Origin: JACDAE01 sp963717195
Lineage (GTDB): Bacteria > Chloroflexota > Ktedonobacteria > Ktedonobacterales > Ktedonobacteraceae
Length of the DNA stretch: 64,000 nucleotides
Direction of reading: 5' to 3'
Assembly: GCA_963717195.1 (NCBI GenBank)
Contig: CAVQVR010000002.1
Span: 248,001 to 312,000, forward strand
The notes beneath the pieces are model-generated. The model was not told where the DNA came from, did not search any database, and was given only the letters and a program-made list of their open reading frames with translations. A program made the translations under genes and the position numbers. This document shows positions 1 through 9,180 of the stretch, piece after piece; positions within the stretch are counted from its first letter, which is position 1; each line of letters opens with the position of its first letter.

Positions 1-40
1 TTTGACAATATCAGAAGCATAGAAAGGTCGAACGCCACCA

Positions 41-700
41 GTGTCAAACAAAACAAGTACAGCAGAAAAGATTTTAGCGCAGATAAAAGATTTACGCAAC
101 CATTTGCAGCCCGACGAACAACCTCTACTAGCCCTGCCAGCCATCTGGGATGGAGGGCAGGAGAAAAAGAGTACAGCCTGCGACGTGATTCTTACAAATC
201 AACGTCTGCTTGGCTATTATTTTGTCAGCTTCCCGCGCGAACGCCTTTTTCTGGATGCTCTTACATTAACAAAGATTCGTAACGTTGCAGTACGACAGAA
301 GAACTTCGAGCCGCTCTTCCGCGAATTGCTGGTAAGCGAGGAACAGCGCAAAGTATACATTCGCGCACCACGACAAAAAATTGAGACTTTATACGCGGAA
401 CTGCGCTCGTCCATTGAAACCTATGCTTCCACCACCGAGACTGCATATGAAGGTGAAGCAGAAAACAAACCGATCGAGACAACTGCACCAGTTGCGCCCG
501 TCTATGGTCGCCAGGAGATAAAGATAGCGTTTGAAAGCTCGCATATAGCAATTGTGCTGCTTTTTATAGGTGGGCTGGGGCTAGAGATCGGTGGAGCAAT
601 CCTGTGGGCAACCGTGGGAGAAGCTATCGGGTTGCCCTTATGCATCGCAGGTTTTGTGCTGGTCTTTGTGGCGATTGTGCAGAGGCGACAACGCCACTAG
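41..700 (+). CDS. PH-like membrane protein of unknown function
   Basis: A 219-residue protein starting at GTG with GAAAGG upstream. The first 130 residues are soluble and resemble the PH-like lipid or protein binding fold often seen in Chloroflexota proteins, with a 'DVILTNQRLLGYYF' type strand; this is a loose resemblance, not a firm family call. Residues 165-212 form two hydrophobic segments separated by a short turn, followed by a basic C-terminus (RRQRH), so the soluble part is probably cytoplasmic. It converges on the next gene with no gap: its TAG ends one base before the next stop. Function unknown. Confidence 0.6.
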   Translation: MSNKTSTAEKILAQIKDLRNHLQPDEQPLLALPAIWDGGQEKKSTACDVILTNQRLLGYYFVSFPRERLFLDALTLTKIRNVAVRQKNFEPLFRELLVSEEQRKVYIRAPRQKIETLYAELRSSIETYASTTETAYEGEAENKPIETTAPVAPVYGRQEIKIAFESSHIAIVLLFIGGLGLEIGGAILWATVGEAIGLPLCIAGFVLVFVAIVQRRQRH

Positions 701-1009
701 TTAGTGATGTCCACCATGGCCACCGCCAAATCCTCCTCCTCCTCCTCCTCCATGATGGTGTCCACCACCAAATCCTCCTCCTCCATGATGGTGATGATGT
801 TCATGATGATGTTCATAACGGGGACGCTCCCCATAAAAGCCTCTATCGATAAAAGGTCCTCCAAAAAACCAGGAAAAGAAAGAACGACGACGAGGATAGC
901 CATACAACATCCTTCGTCTCCTTGTGAATAGCAACGAAAACAGAAAAATCACTCCGCCAATCACGAGAAAAGCAACACATCCAAACAATAACAACAGAGA
1001 CGCCAGCAT
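701..1009 (-). CDS. Small membrane protein with His/Gly-rich tail
   Basis: About 102 residues. I chose the ATG at 1009 because AGGAG lies 7 bases upstream; an upstream start at 1039 lacks this. One strong N-terminal membrane helix is followed by a basic stretch (RRRR) and an aromatic, Arg-rich linker. The last 40 residues are almost only His and Gly (HHHEHHHHHGGGG and later GGGGGGG). Such tails may bind metal ions or be low-complexity surface tails. No family recognised. The opposite strand of the His/Gly region is open in several frames only because of its biased composition. Confidence 0.6.
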   Translation of the reverse strand: MLASLLLLFGCVAFLVIGGVIFLFSLLFTRRRRMLYGYPRRRSFFSWFFGGPFIDRGFYGERPRYEHHHEHHHHHGGGGFGGGHHHGGGGGGGFGGGHGGHH

Positions 1010-1117
1010 AAAGTTCTCCTTTTGAATTCTGCCTGACAATGTTTTTACATCATTATCTATATCTACGCATCAGCGTATAAAAAGTCAAAGCGAATACTCA
1101 GAAGAAAAAAAGAACAT

Positions 1118-2359
1118 TTATACTACCGACAACGGCCAGGGTATCTCATTATGCCATACTGCCTGATGAGCCAGAATGCCAGCCGCAGCGCTCCACGCCT
1201 GATAATGGGTACCCATAGGGGCATACGTCTGACCATGATGATACTCTGCAAACTCCCATTGACGACCCTCTCTGCTCTGCGCATTCGCCGCATTCAGTTC
1301 GCTCAACAGTTGTAGAGCGCGTTCTTTTTGCTGATGCTGCACCAGACCCACAGCATATAATCCTGTGAGCATTGGCCACAATCCTCCATTATGATACAGA
1401 TACGGCTGATTTTTTATCTGCTCATAGAGATGATTGGCCTCTAGAGCCGCCCATTGAGGATCTCCAGGCTTAATTACGGGCCAGAAAGCTGGCAATAAGC
1501 TACTACCAACCTGTGCCTCCAGGCCGCGTACATACTCTGCTGCTTGCTTTTGCTGCTCACTATAACCCAGGTCTGTAATGAGGGCCAACGCGTGAGCCAT
1601 CCCATCAAAATAAGAAACATAGCCCGCAGGCGAAAATGCGGGTAGCCAGTGCTTTGTTTCACCGCGCTGCAACTGCTCACGATATGCAAGAGGATGGTAA
1701 ACAAGAGAATCCTCGACTTGCGTTTCGAGCGGCCAGTAGTTCACTTCCAGCATACGCCTCAGCTCTACGGCCTCTTTTTGCCATTCTTTATTGGTAAAGA
1801 CCTGGCCAGCACTGCGCAGTGCCATCTCGTAAAGCAGCAGATCTGAGAGCACATACCCTTGTTGCACATACTCGTCAGCCCAGTTTCCTGAAATAGGTGT
1901 ATAGAGAAAGCCGCGATCATTATATTCCCAGCATTCAGCCAGGTAGAGTGCACGTTCTACGGTGAGCAGGAAGCGCACTTTCTGTGAGGAGCGCTTTGTG
2001 TGATTCAATAAGGCACAAACTCCAATGACATACCACAGTGCCGCATCAACACGACCAGTCAGGCGACCATAGCTCACATCTTTCCCATCAACGGAGACAT
2101 TGCTAGGAATCTCACCATGTTTGCCCTGGTTGGTCGCTATTGTGCTCAGTGTGTCATCAAAACCTTTTATCAGGTCTTTCTCTCCGCTGGCAAGTGCGGC
2201 CAATCCCGTAATTACCCCGTCGCGCGTCCAGATACGTGCATAGTTATCAATATCAATCGGCGATGCTACGAAGCCTGCTGAAGTGAGGCAACGTTGTAGT
2301 AATGTGAGCGATTGCTGATACGCTTCTAGATCGGCCTCTTTTGCGTTTTCAGTGTTCAT
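1118..2359 (-). CDS. Six-hairpin glycoside hydrolase (amylo-alpha-1,6-glucosidase / GH100-like)
   Basis: 413 residues, probably a cytoplasmic (alpha/alpha)6-barrel glycosidase. The motif IWTRDGVITGLAAL near residue 43 and the segment RVDAALWYVIGVCAL match the substrate-site helices of debranching enzyme and neutral invertase-like families; ALYLAECWEYNDRGFLYT and YVLSDLLLYEMALR follow in the usual order. No signal peptide is seen. The exact substrate cannot be told: glycogen debranching and sucrose or trehalose-like hydrolysis are all possible. The gene stands alone; the 5' side holds two copies of a short interspersed repeat, then a reductase gene on the same strand. Confidence 0.72.
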   Translation of the reverse strand: MNTENAKEADLEAYQQSLTLLQRCLTSAGFVASPIDIDNYARIWTRDGVITGLAALASGEKDLIKGFDDTLSTIATNQGKHGEIPSNVSVDGKDVSYGRLTGRVDAALWYVIGVCALLNHTKRSSQKVRFLLTVERALYLAECWEYNDRGFLYTPISGNWADEYVQQGYVLSDLLLYEMALRSAGQVFTNKEWQKEAVELRRMLEVNYWPLETQVEDSLVYHPLAYREQLQRGETKHWLPAFSPAGYVSYFDGMAHALALITDLGYSEQQKQAAEYVRGLEAQVGSSLLPAFWPVIKPGDPQWAALEANHLYEQIKNQPYLYHNGGLWPMLTGLYAVGLVQHQQKERALQLLSELNAANAQSREGRQWEFAEYHHGQTYAPMGTHYQAWSAAAGILAHQAVWHNEIPWPLSVV

Positions 2360-2378
2360 ATAAATTTATTGTCCTTAA

Positions 2379-2431
2379 GATGGGCGCGATCAATCTGGCC
2401 CTACGATGGGCGTGATAAATCTGGCCCCTAC
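2379..2431. repeat. Two tandem copies of a 27-bp interspersed repeat
   Basis: Copies at 2379-2404 and 2405-2431, each running from GATGGGCG to CCCCTAC (CCCTAC in copy 1). Related units occur at 13.72-13.80, 24.66-24.74, 31.56-31.61 and 34.91 kb. They fill the gap between two genes on the minus strand. Confidence 0.75.
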
Positions 2432-2435
2432 GGTA

Positions 2436-3389
2436 TCAATGGGCATGGAGAAATGATTCGATCTCTTGCACCTCGTCCTCGCTTAATCTGAAATCTGAGG
2501 CACCTACAACCTGGTCGAGTTGAGCAGGGCGGCGACTCCCAACAATGGCAGCTGTAACAGCGGGATTATGTAGCGTCCAGGCAATGGCTACCTCGCCGGG
2601 CGTCTTTTCATGGCGCTTACCGATGTCGTGAAGTAGTCCCACAAGGGCCAGGTTGCGCGAAAGGAGTGGTTCACGGAATTGAGCATTGCGCCTGCGCCAG
2701 TCATCCTCGGGCAGGCTAAGAATACGTTCAGGCGTCATCGCGCCTGTCAAAAGACCGGAAGCCATAGGTGAGTAGACAATCACTCCGATATTGTGTTGCT
2801 GGCAGAAAGGGAGAAGCTCCGCTTCGATTTCACGCCTGACGAGCGAATAGGGAGGCTGGAGCGAGCTCACCGGGGCAATCTCCTGAATACGCTTCAACTG
2901 GCTGACATCAAAGTTCGACACGCCAATATAACGTACTTTACCCGCCTGCTTCAATTCGGCCATTGTACGCCAGCCCTCTTCGATATCTTCATCAGGAACG
3001 GGCCAGTGAATCTGGTAGAGATCGATAACATCAACCTGCAAGCGGCGCAGGCTGTCCTCGACTTCCCGGCGAATGGAATCAGCCTTGAGTACTCCTGCCA
3101 GCTTACCATCTGCTCCAATTTTGCGCGAACACTTGGTGAAAATATAAGGGTGGTTCGATCTCCCTTTAAGTGCACGTCCAACAATCTCTTCGGCATGCCC
3201 CAGCCCATAAACGGCGGCGGTATCGATCCAGTTCAGACCAAGATCGACGGCACGATGAATAGCACCGATAAAATCATTATCATCCTGCGCTCCCCAGGAG
3301 GCTGCCCAACCAGCACCACCTATCGCCCAGGTGCCAAGGCCAATTGAGGTGATATGCATATCCGTGTTCCCGAGTTGTCGTGTCTGCAT
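2436..3389 (-). CDS. Aldo/keto reductase
   Basis: 317 residues from the ATG at 3389, chosen because AAGGAA lies 5 bases upstream; a longer start at 3425 is less likely. Typical NADPH-dependent AKR TIM barrel: IGLGTWAIGG near the start, DTAAVYGLGHAEEIVGRAL with catalytic Asp and Tyr, the Lys of FTKCSRK, QIHWPVPD with the catalytic His, VRYIGVSNF, and IVGSRRPAQLDQV near the cofactor site. It most resembles the general AKR/YajO-type oxidoreductases acting on small carbonyl substrates. No neighbour hints at a specific pathway. Confidence 0.88.
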   Translation of the reverse strand: MQTRQLGNTDMHITSIGLGTWAIGGAGWAASWGAQDDNDFIGAIHRAVDLGLNWIDTAAVYGLGHAEEIVGRALKGRSNHPYIFTKCSRKIGADGKLAGVLKADSIRREVEDSLRRLQVDVIDLYQIHWPVPDEDIEEGWRTMAELKQAGKVRYIGVSNFDVSQLKRIQEIAPVSSLQPPYSLVRREIEAELLPFCQQHNIGVIVYSPMASGLLTGAMTPERILSLPEDDWRRRNAQFREPLLSRNLALVGLLHDIGKRHEKTPGEVAIAWTLHNPAVTAAIVGSRRPAQLDQVVGASDFRLSEDEVQEIESFLHAH

Positions 3390-3600
3390 CAAAATTCCTT
3401 CATTTTTTATATCATCATCCTTCATCTTATATTACACGCGCACCTATCGGCAAACGAGACATGCTACTATGCTACCAATCATTACTTATCTATGAATATA
3501 GGAAAATCTTTTTCGAAAGCAGTATAAACTCATCAGATTCTTTTAGGACTTATACACGGGTCTTCATCCTTCCGTGGCTTGTGAATTATCCACAAGGGGA

Positions 3601-3629
3601 TGTACAAAACCGCCTTTTCCCATTATAAT
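3601..3629 (+). promoter_or_regulatory. Sigma70-type promoter candidate
   Basis: TGTACA (3601-3606), 17-base spacer, TATAAT (3624-3629), about 80 bases before the ATG at 3711. The 285-base gap 3426-3710 otherwise holds no gene; a lone TTATCCACA at 3586 is discussed under rejected items. Confidence 0.5.
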
Positions 3630-3710
3630 AGCTAGAGCACAACTATTCTCTCTAGTATCCTATCATAATTTTGCATTTTAAACATTAAAAATTGACTCAG
3701 GAGTGTAAAC

Positions 3711-4724
3711 ATGTTAGAAGAAAATTATTCTTCAGAATATCTCACACAGCGGGACGATGATACCGCAATACCATATTCTCTACCATACATTGAGGCTCCC
3801 GCGCAGCCATCCACCGTTCTTCAGCCAACATCATCAGTACCGCAACCAGAACAACAAAAGACACAACTGACAGAAATTGATCGACTCGCAGCTGCATAGC
3901 AGCTTGGAAGAATACAAAAAGAGCTGAAATATGACGTTTCACCAGGCATAGCGGCCGGAATCATCTCTTGTACATTCGGCATTATTTGCTTCCTTCCCAT
4001 TATCTTCCTTGTCATTAATATTGGATATTTTCGCGGCCTGTTCTGGACAGCATTCTTGGGTTTTGGTGCCTTCGCTTATGGAATCAATCGTATAACTGCC
4101 GCCCTCAATAGCCTTGGGGCAAAGGTGCTCAAATTCAACTTATCCTACTACCTCTGTTCTCAGGGGATCATGCTCACTAGAGGCACAAAAGTGCAAGGAA
4201 TACGCTGGGACCAGGTGAAAGCTATACAAAAAATTCCTTCTGCTGACTATTCTATCGTCCCTCAAGAGTATGTCCTCTACCCATTAGACGATAGTGAGCC
4301 GCTTGTGCTCGAAAAGGTTTGTATCAGGTTTAAACACGTTCGCACACAGATCGAACAGGAGATTGTACGCCGCCTCCTATCCACAAGCATAAAAGCTTAT
4401 CAAGCTGGTCAAACACTCAACTTTGGCTCCCTCAATGTCACTCCACAAGGACTCTTGAAGGTAGAAGGTGAAGCACTCCTCTTATGGGAAAATTTGGGAT
4501 CGGTAAACGAGTTCAGAGAATTTCTCACCATCCGCACGGAAGGCTCATCATCACTATGGGCTCGCATCGACATATCTACATTACTTAATTTATGCATCCT
4601 CCGGCCTCTACTAGAACAGATCAGGCGCGACCGACGTACCAGGGAAAGCCGTCAGAACAGCTTGATCAATCAATCATTAGCATACATTCCCCCACAACAA
4701 TCTGAGTGGCAAGAATATGAATAA
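3711..4724 (+). pseudogene. PH-like membrane protein interrupted by an in-frame TAG
   Basis: One continuous reading frame from ATG 3711 (AGGAG upstream) to TAA at 4724, interrupted only by TAG at 3897-3899 after 62 codons. After the stop the same frame continues as QLGRIQKELKYDVSPGI, then two membrane helices (about residues 80-125) and a 180-residue soluble part with FNLSYYLCSQGIMLTRG, which resembles the repeated PH-like strands of DUF6585-type proteins common in Ktedonobacteria. No good second start with a ribosome site lies between the TAG and the helices. The stop could be a C-to-T change in a Gln codon (real decay or a sequencing error), or rarely a readthrough site. Function unknown. 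Confidence 0.6.
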
Positions 4725-4786
4725 GGCGACCACTCTATGAGTTGTTATCCTATAACTGGCGAACCCAGGTTCGTTAGCTAGCAACG

Positions 4787-4816
4787 TTGACACCCTCTTT
4801 TCTACGTAGGTAGAAT
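4787..4816 (+). promoter_or_regulatory. Promoter of the etf operon
   Basis: TTGACA (4787-4792), 18-base spacer containing the palindrome CTACGTAG, TAGAAT (4811-4816), 74 bases before etfB. Confidence 0.6.
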
Positions 4817-4835
4817 AAGATAACTATAGAGAAAC

Positions 4836-4862
4836 GACGTAGTTTCCTTTACTTCCTACGTC
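4836..4862 (+). promoter_or_regulatory. Inverted repeat in the etf leader
   Basis: GACGTAG (4836-4842) and CTACGTC (4856-4862) form a perfect 7-bp dyad with a 13-base gap, between the promoter and the etfB start. The half site matches the CTACGTAG palindrome in the promoter spacer, so a repressor binding both places is possible; an RNA hairpin is the alternative. Confidence 0.4.
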
Positions 4863-4889
4863 CTATCAAAAAGAAGAGGCGTACCAATA

Positions 4890-5675
4890 ATGAAAATTTT
4901 TGTCTGCATAAAACAGGTACCCGATCCGAACACCACCGTCAGCAAGCTTGATCCCGCCACAAAACGCCTGGTGCGTAGTGGGGTTACGCTGGTGCTCGAT
5001 CCGGGCGATGAAAGCACTATTTCAGCAGCGATCAAATTGCGCGATACCCTTGGGAACAGCGAAGTAATCGCCGTAAGCATGGGACCTGCAACAGCTCAGG
5101 AAGGCATGCGCCGCGCCCTGGCAATGGGAGCTGATCGCGCCATCCTGGTCACTGATCCCGCTGTGGGTGGCTCCGATGCCATTGGTACAGCACACGTACT
5201 GGCAGCAGTCCTGAAAAAGGAGAGTCCGGACCTCATCTTCTGCTCTACCGAGAGCACCGATGGCTACACTGGCATGGTTCCCGGCGGCATCGCAGAGTTC
5301 CTCGGCCTGCCACAGTTAACATTCGCACGTGAAATCAAGGTAGAAGGCTCCAAAGTAGTCATCAAACGCGTCACTCCTACTGGCTATAAAACGGTTGAAA
5401 CAACTCTACCTGCACTCGTCACTATTGCTAGCGGCTCATTTGAAGCCATCTATCCCACTATGAAAGGGATCATGGGTGCCAAAAAGAAGCCCTTCAGCCA
5501 GTTGAAACTGGCCGATCTTGGCATTGACCCCTCCCTGATTGGTGAAGCCGGAGCACGCGAACGCGTCCTGACCATTGGAAAAGCAGAGGCACGTGCTGCC
5601 GGTCAGGTTGTCAAAGACGATGGTAATGCCGCCCAACATATTGCAGATTTTCTGCAAAAATACCAGTTAATTTGA
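4890..5675 (+). CDS. etfB: Electron transfer flavoprotein beta subunit
   Basis: 261 residues, the usual EtfB length, with GAAGAGG upstream of the ATG. It begins MKIFVCIKQVPDP, typical of the family, and carries the AMP-binding region (VIAVSMGPATAQEGMRRALAMGADRAILVTD) and the family segment LDPGDESTISAAIKLRD. With EtfA it forms the cytoplasmic heterodimer that accepts electrons from acyl-CoA dehydrogenases and passes them to a membrane quinone reductase. First gene of a three-gene operon; 46 bases separate it from etfA. Confidence 0.95.
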   Translation: MKIFVCIKQVPDPNTTVSKLDPATKRLVRSGVTLVLDPGDESTISAAIKLRDTLGNSEVIAVSMGPATAQEGMRRALAMGADRAILVTDPAVGGSDAIGTAHVLAAVLKKESPDLIFCSTESTDGYTGMVPGGIAEFLGLPQLTFAREIKVEGSKVVIKRVTPTGYKTVETTLPALVTIASGSFEAIYPTMKGIMGAKKKPFSQLKLADLGIDPSLIGEAGARERVLTIGKAEARAAGQVVKDDGNAAQHIADFLQKYQLI

Positions 5676-5721
5676 CCTTTCTGGCCGCGTTATAGCAGGT
5701 ATACATAAAAGAGGAAATTCG

Positions 5722-6687
5722 ATGACAAAAACAATCTGGGTACTGGTTGAGCTAGAAGATGGCAAAGCCGCTCGCTCATCACTGGAAGTACTGGGGAAAG
5801 CTGCAAAGCTGGGGCGTGCCGAAGCAATTGTGCTAGGTGCAACTGCCAATGATGTTGCTCCTGCATTGGGAGAATATGGCGCGGAAAAAGTCTATGCTCA
5901 CGCCGACGCCACCTACGATAACTATCTTACGTTACCCGCCGTCGAGACGGTCAGCAATCTCTTGCAGCAGCATACGCCAGACCTGCTGCTGCTGGCAACA
6001 ACCTACGACCTGCGCGATATCGCCGCTCGTCTGAACGTACGCAACAACCTGGGCCTGATTACCGACGCAACCGACCTTGCATTTGCAGGCGATCAGTTGC
6101 AGGTGACGGTGCCGTGGGGAGGTGAAACAGTGGTTACTGCAACGCATCCACAACAGGGAACCGGCGTCGTGCTCACACGCCCCAAGGCATTTAGCCTGGA
6201 GCACTACGAGGGACGTACGGCAGAAATTGAGCAACTAAGCGTCTCTTTCAGCGCCCAGGCACAGAGTATTAAAGTGCTTGAGACCGTTGCGGTTGCCAGC
6301 GAAGGACCAGATCTAGAAGATGCCACCGTGATCGTCAGCGGCGGACGCGGATTGGGTAAGGCGGAGAATTTTCTGTTGGTAGAAGACCTTGCGAAAGTAC
6401 TGGGCGGGGCTCCTGGTGCTACACGCGCTATCGTTGATGCAGGCTGGCTCCCTTATAGCTACCAGGTTGGACAGACAGGAAAGACGGTTAAGCCAACGCT
6501 CTATATCGCTTGCGGCATCAGTGGAGCGATCCAACATATTGCAGGAATGAAGGGTTCCAAATATATCGTCGCAATCAACAAGGACGAGCAGGCACCAATC
6601 TTCTCTCTGGCTGATTATGGCGTCGTGGGCGATGCGCTCACGATCCTGCCAAAGCTCACTGAAGAAGTAAAACGGCGCAAAGCATAA
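5722..6687 (+). CDS. etfA: Electron transfer flavoprotein alpha subunit
   Basis: 321 residues, starting at ATG with AGAGGAAA upstream. The C-terminal FAD-binding domain shows the family signature: VSGGRGLGKAENF, LGGAPGATRAIVDAGWLPYSYQVGQTGK split across adjacent strands, and ACGISGAIQHIAGMKGSKYIVAINKD. The N-terminal domain pairs with EtfB. It binds the redox FAD and delivers electrons to the next gene product, an EtfD-like membrane iron-sulfur protein. Confidence 0.95.
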   Translation: MTKTIWVLVELEDGKAARSSLEVLGKAAKLGRAEAIVLGATANDVAPALGEYGAEKVYAHADATYDNYLTLPAVETVSNLLQQHTPDLLLLATTYDLRDIAARLNVRNNLGLITDATDLAFAGDQLQVTVPWGGETVVTATHPQQGTGVVLTRPKAFSLEHYEGRTAEIEQLSVSFSAQAQSIKVLETVAVASEGPDLEDATVIVSGGRGLGKAENFLLVEDLAKVLGGAPGATRAIVDAGWLPYSYQVGQTGKTVKPTLYIACGISGAIQHIAGMKGSKYIVAINKDEQAPIFSLADYGVVGDALTILPKLTEEVKRRKA

Positions 6688-6718
6688 CAATAAATGAGCA
6701 CCGCATAGATGCCACTCC

Positions 6719-6744
6719 AGGGCGGGTGCAAGACCCGCCCCTAC
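6719..6744. repeat. Intercistronic hairpin with repeat-family end
   Basis: GGGCGGGT (6720-6727), 5-base loop, ACCCGCCC (6733-6740), running into CCCCTAC, the end shared by the interspersed repeats of this genome. It lies between etfA and etfD and may alter message stability. Confidence 0.6.
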
Positions 6745-6761
6745 AGACGGAGGTTCTTATT

Positions 6762-8900
6762 ATGTCACCCCCTGTCATTCATCCAACGGTGGGCTGGATT
6801 GACACCACGCTCTTTGTCATTCTCTTTTTAGGAGCGTTGCTTCTCTTCGGTCTGCGTGTGAGTCAATTGATCACCCTGCTGGCAAAAGCACGCCCTGAAG
6901 ATCGCACAGACCATATCGATGATCGCATCGGTGAATTCTTCCAGAGCGTGCTCGGCCAGAAAGGCGTGCTGCGTGATCCAATTCCGGGTATCGCACACTT
7001 CTTTACCTTCTGGGGCTTTATTGTTATTCAGTTCGGGCTCCTTAACCTGATTCTTGGTGCCTTTAACGGCTCTCTTCCGCTGGTCGGCGATAACCGGGTA
7101 TTTGCTATTGTTCTGGACACGCTTGTTATTCTGGTCTTTTTTGCCTTGATCGCCTTTGCCATCCGGCGCGGCCTCGTGCGTCCCCGACAACTTAGCAGCT
7201 TTCTTCATGGTCCCTGGGATGGCTTTATCATCCTGGGCCTGATCTTGCTGGTCATTCTCACACTGGCACTCGTCGAAGGTTTCGAATTTGCCGCTACCAA
7301 CGGAGCCGCCTGGACACCTATTGGATCAGTCATTGGCCCCTGGTTTAGCGCCGCCGGGACAGCAAACGATATTGTCGCCTATCGCTTTATGTGGTGGCTG
7401 CATATCACCGTGGTACTTTCTTTCTTGATCTACCTGCCACGCTCCAAACATCTGCACCTGATGGCAACGCCTTTCAATATCTTCTTCCGTAGCTACAAAC
7501 CCAAAGGTGCACTACCACTACTAGAAAACATTGAAGAGCGCGACGATTATGGCGTCTCCAAAGTCGAGCAGTTCACCTGGAAACAGCTTCTCGATGGGTA
7601 CGCTTGCACCGAATGTGGACGCTGCAACACGGTCTGCCCGGCCACCAATACCGGCAAACCGCTCTTCCCTAAAGAGATCATTCTGGGCGTGAAAGAGGCT
7701 CTCTTCGTCAATAGTGCGGAGATTCTGGGCGAGAACTCTATCTACAGCAAGCTAGGTATCACTGCACTGAAGGCTGATAAGACGGAAGACGAAAAAGAGG
7801 CGCATCATGAGTCGATGATCGGCGGCATCATCAGCAACGATGCTCTCTGGTCCTGCACAACCTGCATGGCCTGCATGGAGATCTGTCCCGTCGCCATTGA
7901 GCATGTGCCAAAGATCGTCGATATGAGGCGTTCGCTTGTGATGGAAGAGAGCGCATTTCCCACAGAAGTCACCTCCCTCTTCAACAATATCGAGCGCAAC
8001 GGCAACCCATGGGAGATCAGCAACGATAAGCGTGCCGAATGGGCCGCTGGCATGGATATCCCCCTGCTGGCAGAAAATCCCGACGCCGAGGTTCTGTACT
8101 GGGTTGGTTGCATGGGCTCGTTTGACCAGCGCAACAAGCAGGTCGCGACCTCGGTAGCGAAAATCCTAAAGGCCGCAAAGGTCAATTTCGTGATTCTCGG
8201 CCCTGAAGAAACCTGTACAGGCGATCCTGCACGGCGTATCGGCAACGAATACCTCTGGCAGGTGCAGGCACAGCAGAATATCGAAACGCTCAATGGCTAT
8301 GGTTTTAATAGCGCAACACAAAGTAATGGTCATATCAGCCAGAACGGGCACTCAACTGGTCATGGTACAACGGTCGCCAGTAAGACGCGCACGATTATTA
8401 CAGCCTGTCCGCACTGCTTCAACACGATCAAGAACGAATACCCGCAACTTGGTGGCAACTATGAAGTCGTGCACCATAGCGTCTTCATCAACTCGCTGCG
8501 AGAGAGTGGAAAGCTCAATCTGCCCGAAGGTTTCGACGAGCGCAAGCTCACCTATCACGATCCCTGCTATATTGGACGCTACAATGATGTGTACGATGAG
8601 CCCAGACGCGTCCTCAATGTCATCAGCAGCAACAACATCACCGAGATGGGTCGTAATCGCAACAAGAGCTTCTGCTGCGGTGGTGGTGGTGGACGTGCCT
8701 GGATGGAAGAGAAGATCGGCACACGTATCAACCAGAATCGTGTCAACGAAGCTCTGGAAACCAAAGCCGACGTTTTGGCTGCCGCCTGCCCCTTCTGCAT
8801 CACCATGTTTGAAGATGGCATCAAAGGCGTCGAAGCAGAGGACAAAATGAAAATCGAGGATATCTCCGAGATTATTGTTCGCGCTCTTGACACAAAATGA
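6762..8900 (+). CDS. etfD: EtfD-like membrane ETF:quinone oxidoreductase (Fe-S, CCG domains)
   Basis: 712 residues from the ATG at 6762, which has GGAGG 8 bases upstream; a GTG at 6726 lies inside the repeat hairpin. Residues 1-250 hold several membrane helices of NarI/heme b type (LFVILFLGALLLFGL, FFTFWGFIVIQFGLL, WWLHITVVLSFLIYL). Next come two 4Fe-4S clusters, CTECGRCNTVCP near residue 282 and CTTCMACMEICP, then two cysteine-rich CCG repeats of heterodisulfide-reductase type (CCGGGGGRAW in the second, CPFC near the end). This is the layout of mycobacterial EtfD (Rv0338c), proposed to pass electrons from EtfAB to menaquinone. A Gly/Ser/His/Asn-rich insert sits around residues 515-535. The etfB-etfA-etfD order supports the role. 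Confidence 0.85.
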   Translation: MSPPVIHPTVGWIDTTLFVILFLGALLLFGLRVSQLITLLAKARPEDRTDHIDDRIGEFFQSVLGQKGVLRDPIPGIAHFFTFWGFIVIQFGLLNLILGAFNGSLPLVGDNRVFAIVLDTLVILVFFALIAFAIRRGLVRPRQLSSFLHGPWDGFIILGLILLVILTLALVEGFEFAATNGAAWTPIGSVIGPWFSAAGTANDIVAYRFMWWLHITVVLSFLIYLPRSKHLHLMATPFNIFFRSYKPKGALPLLENIEERDDYGVSKVEQFTWKQLLDGYACTECGRCNTVCPATNTGKPLFPKEIILGVKEALFVNSAEILGENSIYSKLGITALKADKTEDEKEAHHESMIGGIISNDALWSCTTCMACMEICPVAIEHVPKIVDMRRSLVMEESAFPTEVTSLFNNIERNGNPWEISNDKRAEWAAGMDIPLLAENPDAEVLYWVGCMGSFDQRNKQVATSVAKILKAAKVNFVILGPEETCTGDPARRIGNEYLWQVQAQQNIETLNGYGFNSATQSNGHISQNGHSTGHGTTVASKTRTIITACPHCFNTIKNEYPQLGGNYEVVHHSVFINSLRESGKLNLPEGFDERKLTYHDPCYIGRYNDVYDEPRRVLNVISSNNITEMGRNRNKSFCCGGGGGRAWMEEKIGTRINQNRVNEALETKADVLAAACPFCITMFEDGIKGVEAEDKMKIEDISEIIVRALDTK

Positions 8901-8911
8901 TTGTTTTATGG

Positions 8912-8930
8912 GGCTGGCTACGTGCCAGCC
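8912..8930 (+). terminator. Hairpin after the etf operon
   Basis: GGCTGGC, 5-base loop, GCCAGCC, 12 bases after the etfD stop, but with no T-run; a weak terminator or 3' stability hairpin. The rest of 8931-9180 holds a TTGACA box at 9062 and no convincing gene. Confidence 0.4.
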
Positions 8931-9180
8931 TCTCAATCTCAGCACACAATTCTACAGAGCTCACACCCAATTGGTGAGCTTTGACAAGAAGTTGAGGAAT
9001 GGCCTCCTCCAGTTGTCGTTGCCGCTTACTATAACCTGCCTCACAAACCAGGACACCATAATTGACATACGTCTATTTTGTATTCGTCTATACTAAACGC
9101 GGAGGATGGTGGATACCAGAAACGAAAAATGGGAAAGGTGTTGTTGCTTTGTATGCCATGGAAAGAGCAGGAGAATGAAC

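Noticed and set aside
704..931. Ser/Met-rich frame on the plus strand opposite the His/Gly protein
   Set aside because: It is the mirror of a biased GGN/CAY codon run; the minus strand has the ribosome site and the signal-like helix.
3586..3594. Perfect DnaA box TTATCCACA
   Set aside because: Only one good box plus a weak one at 3,550; no dnaA, dnaN or AT-rich cluster nearby, so not an origin.
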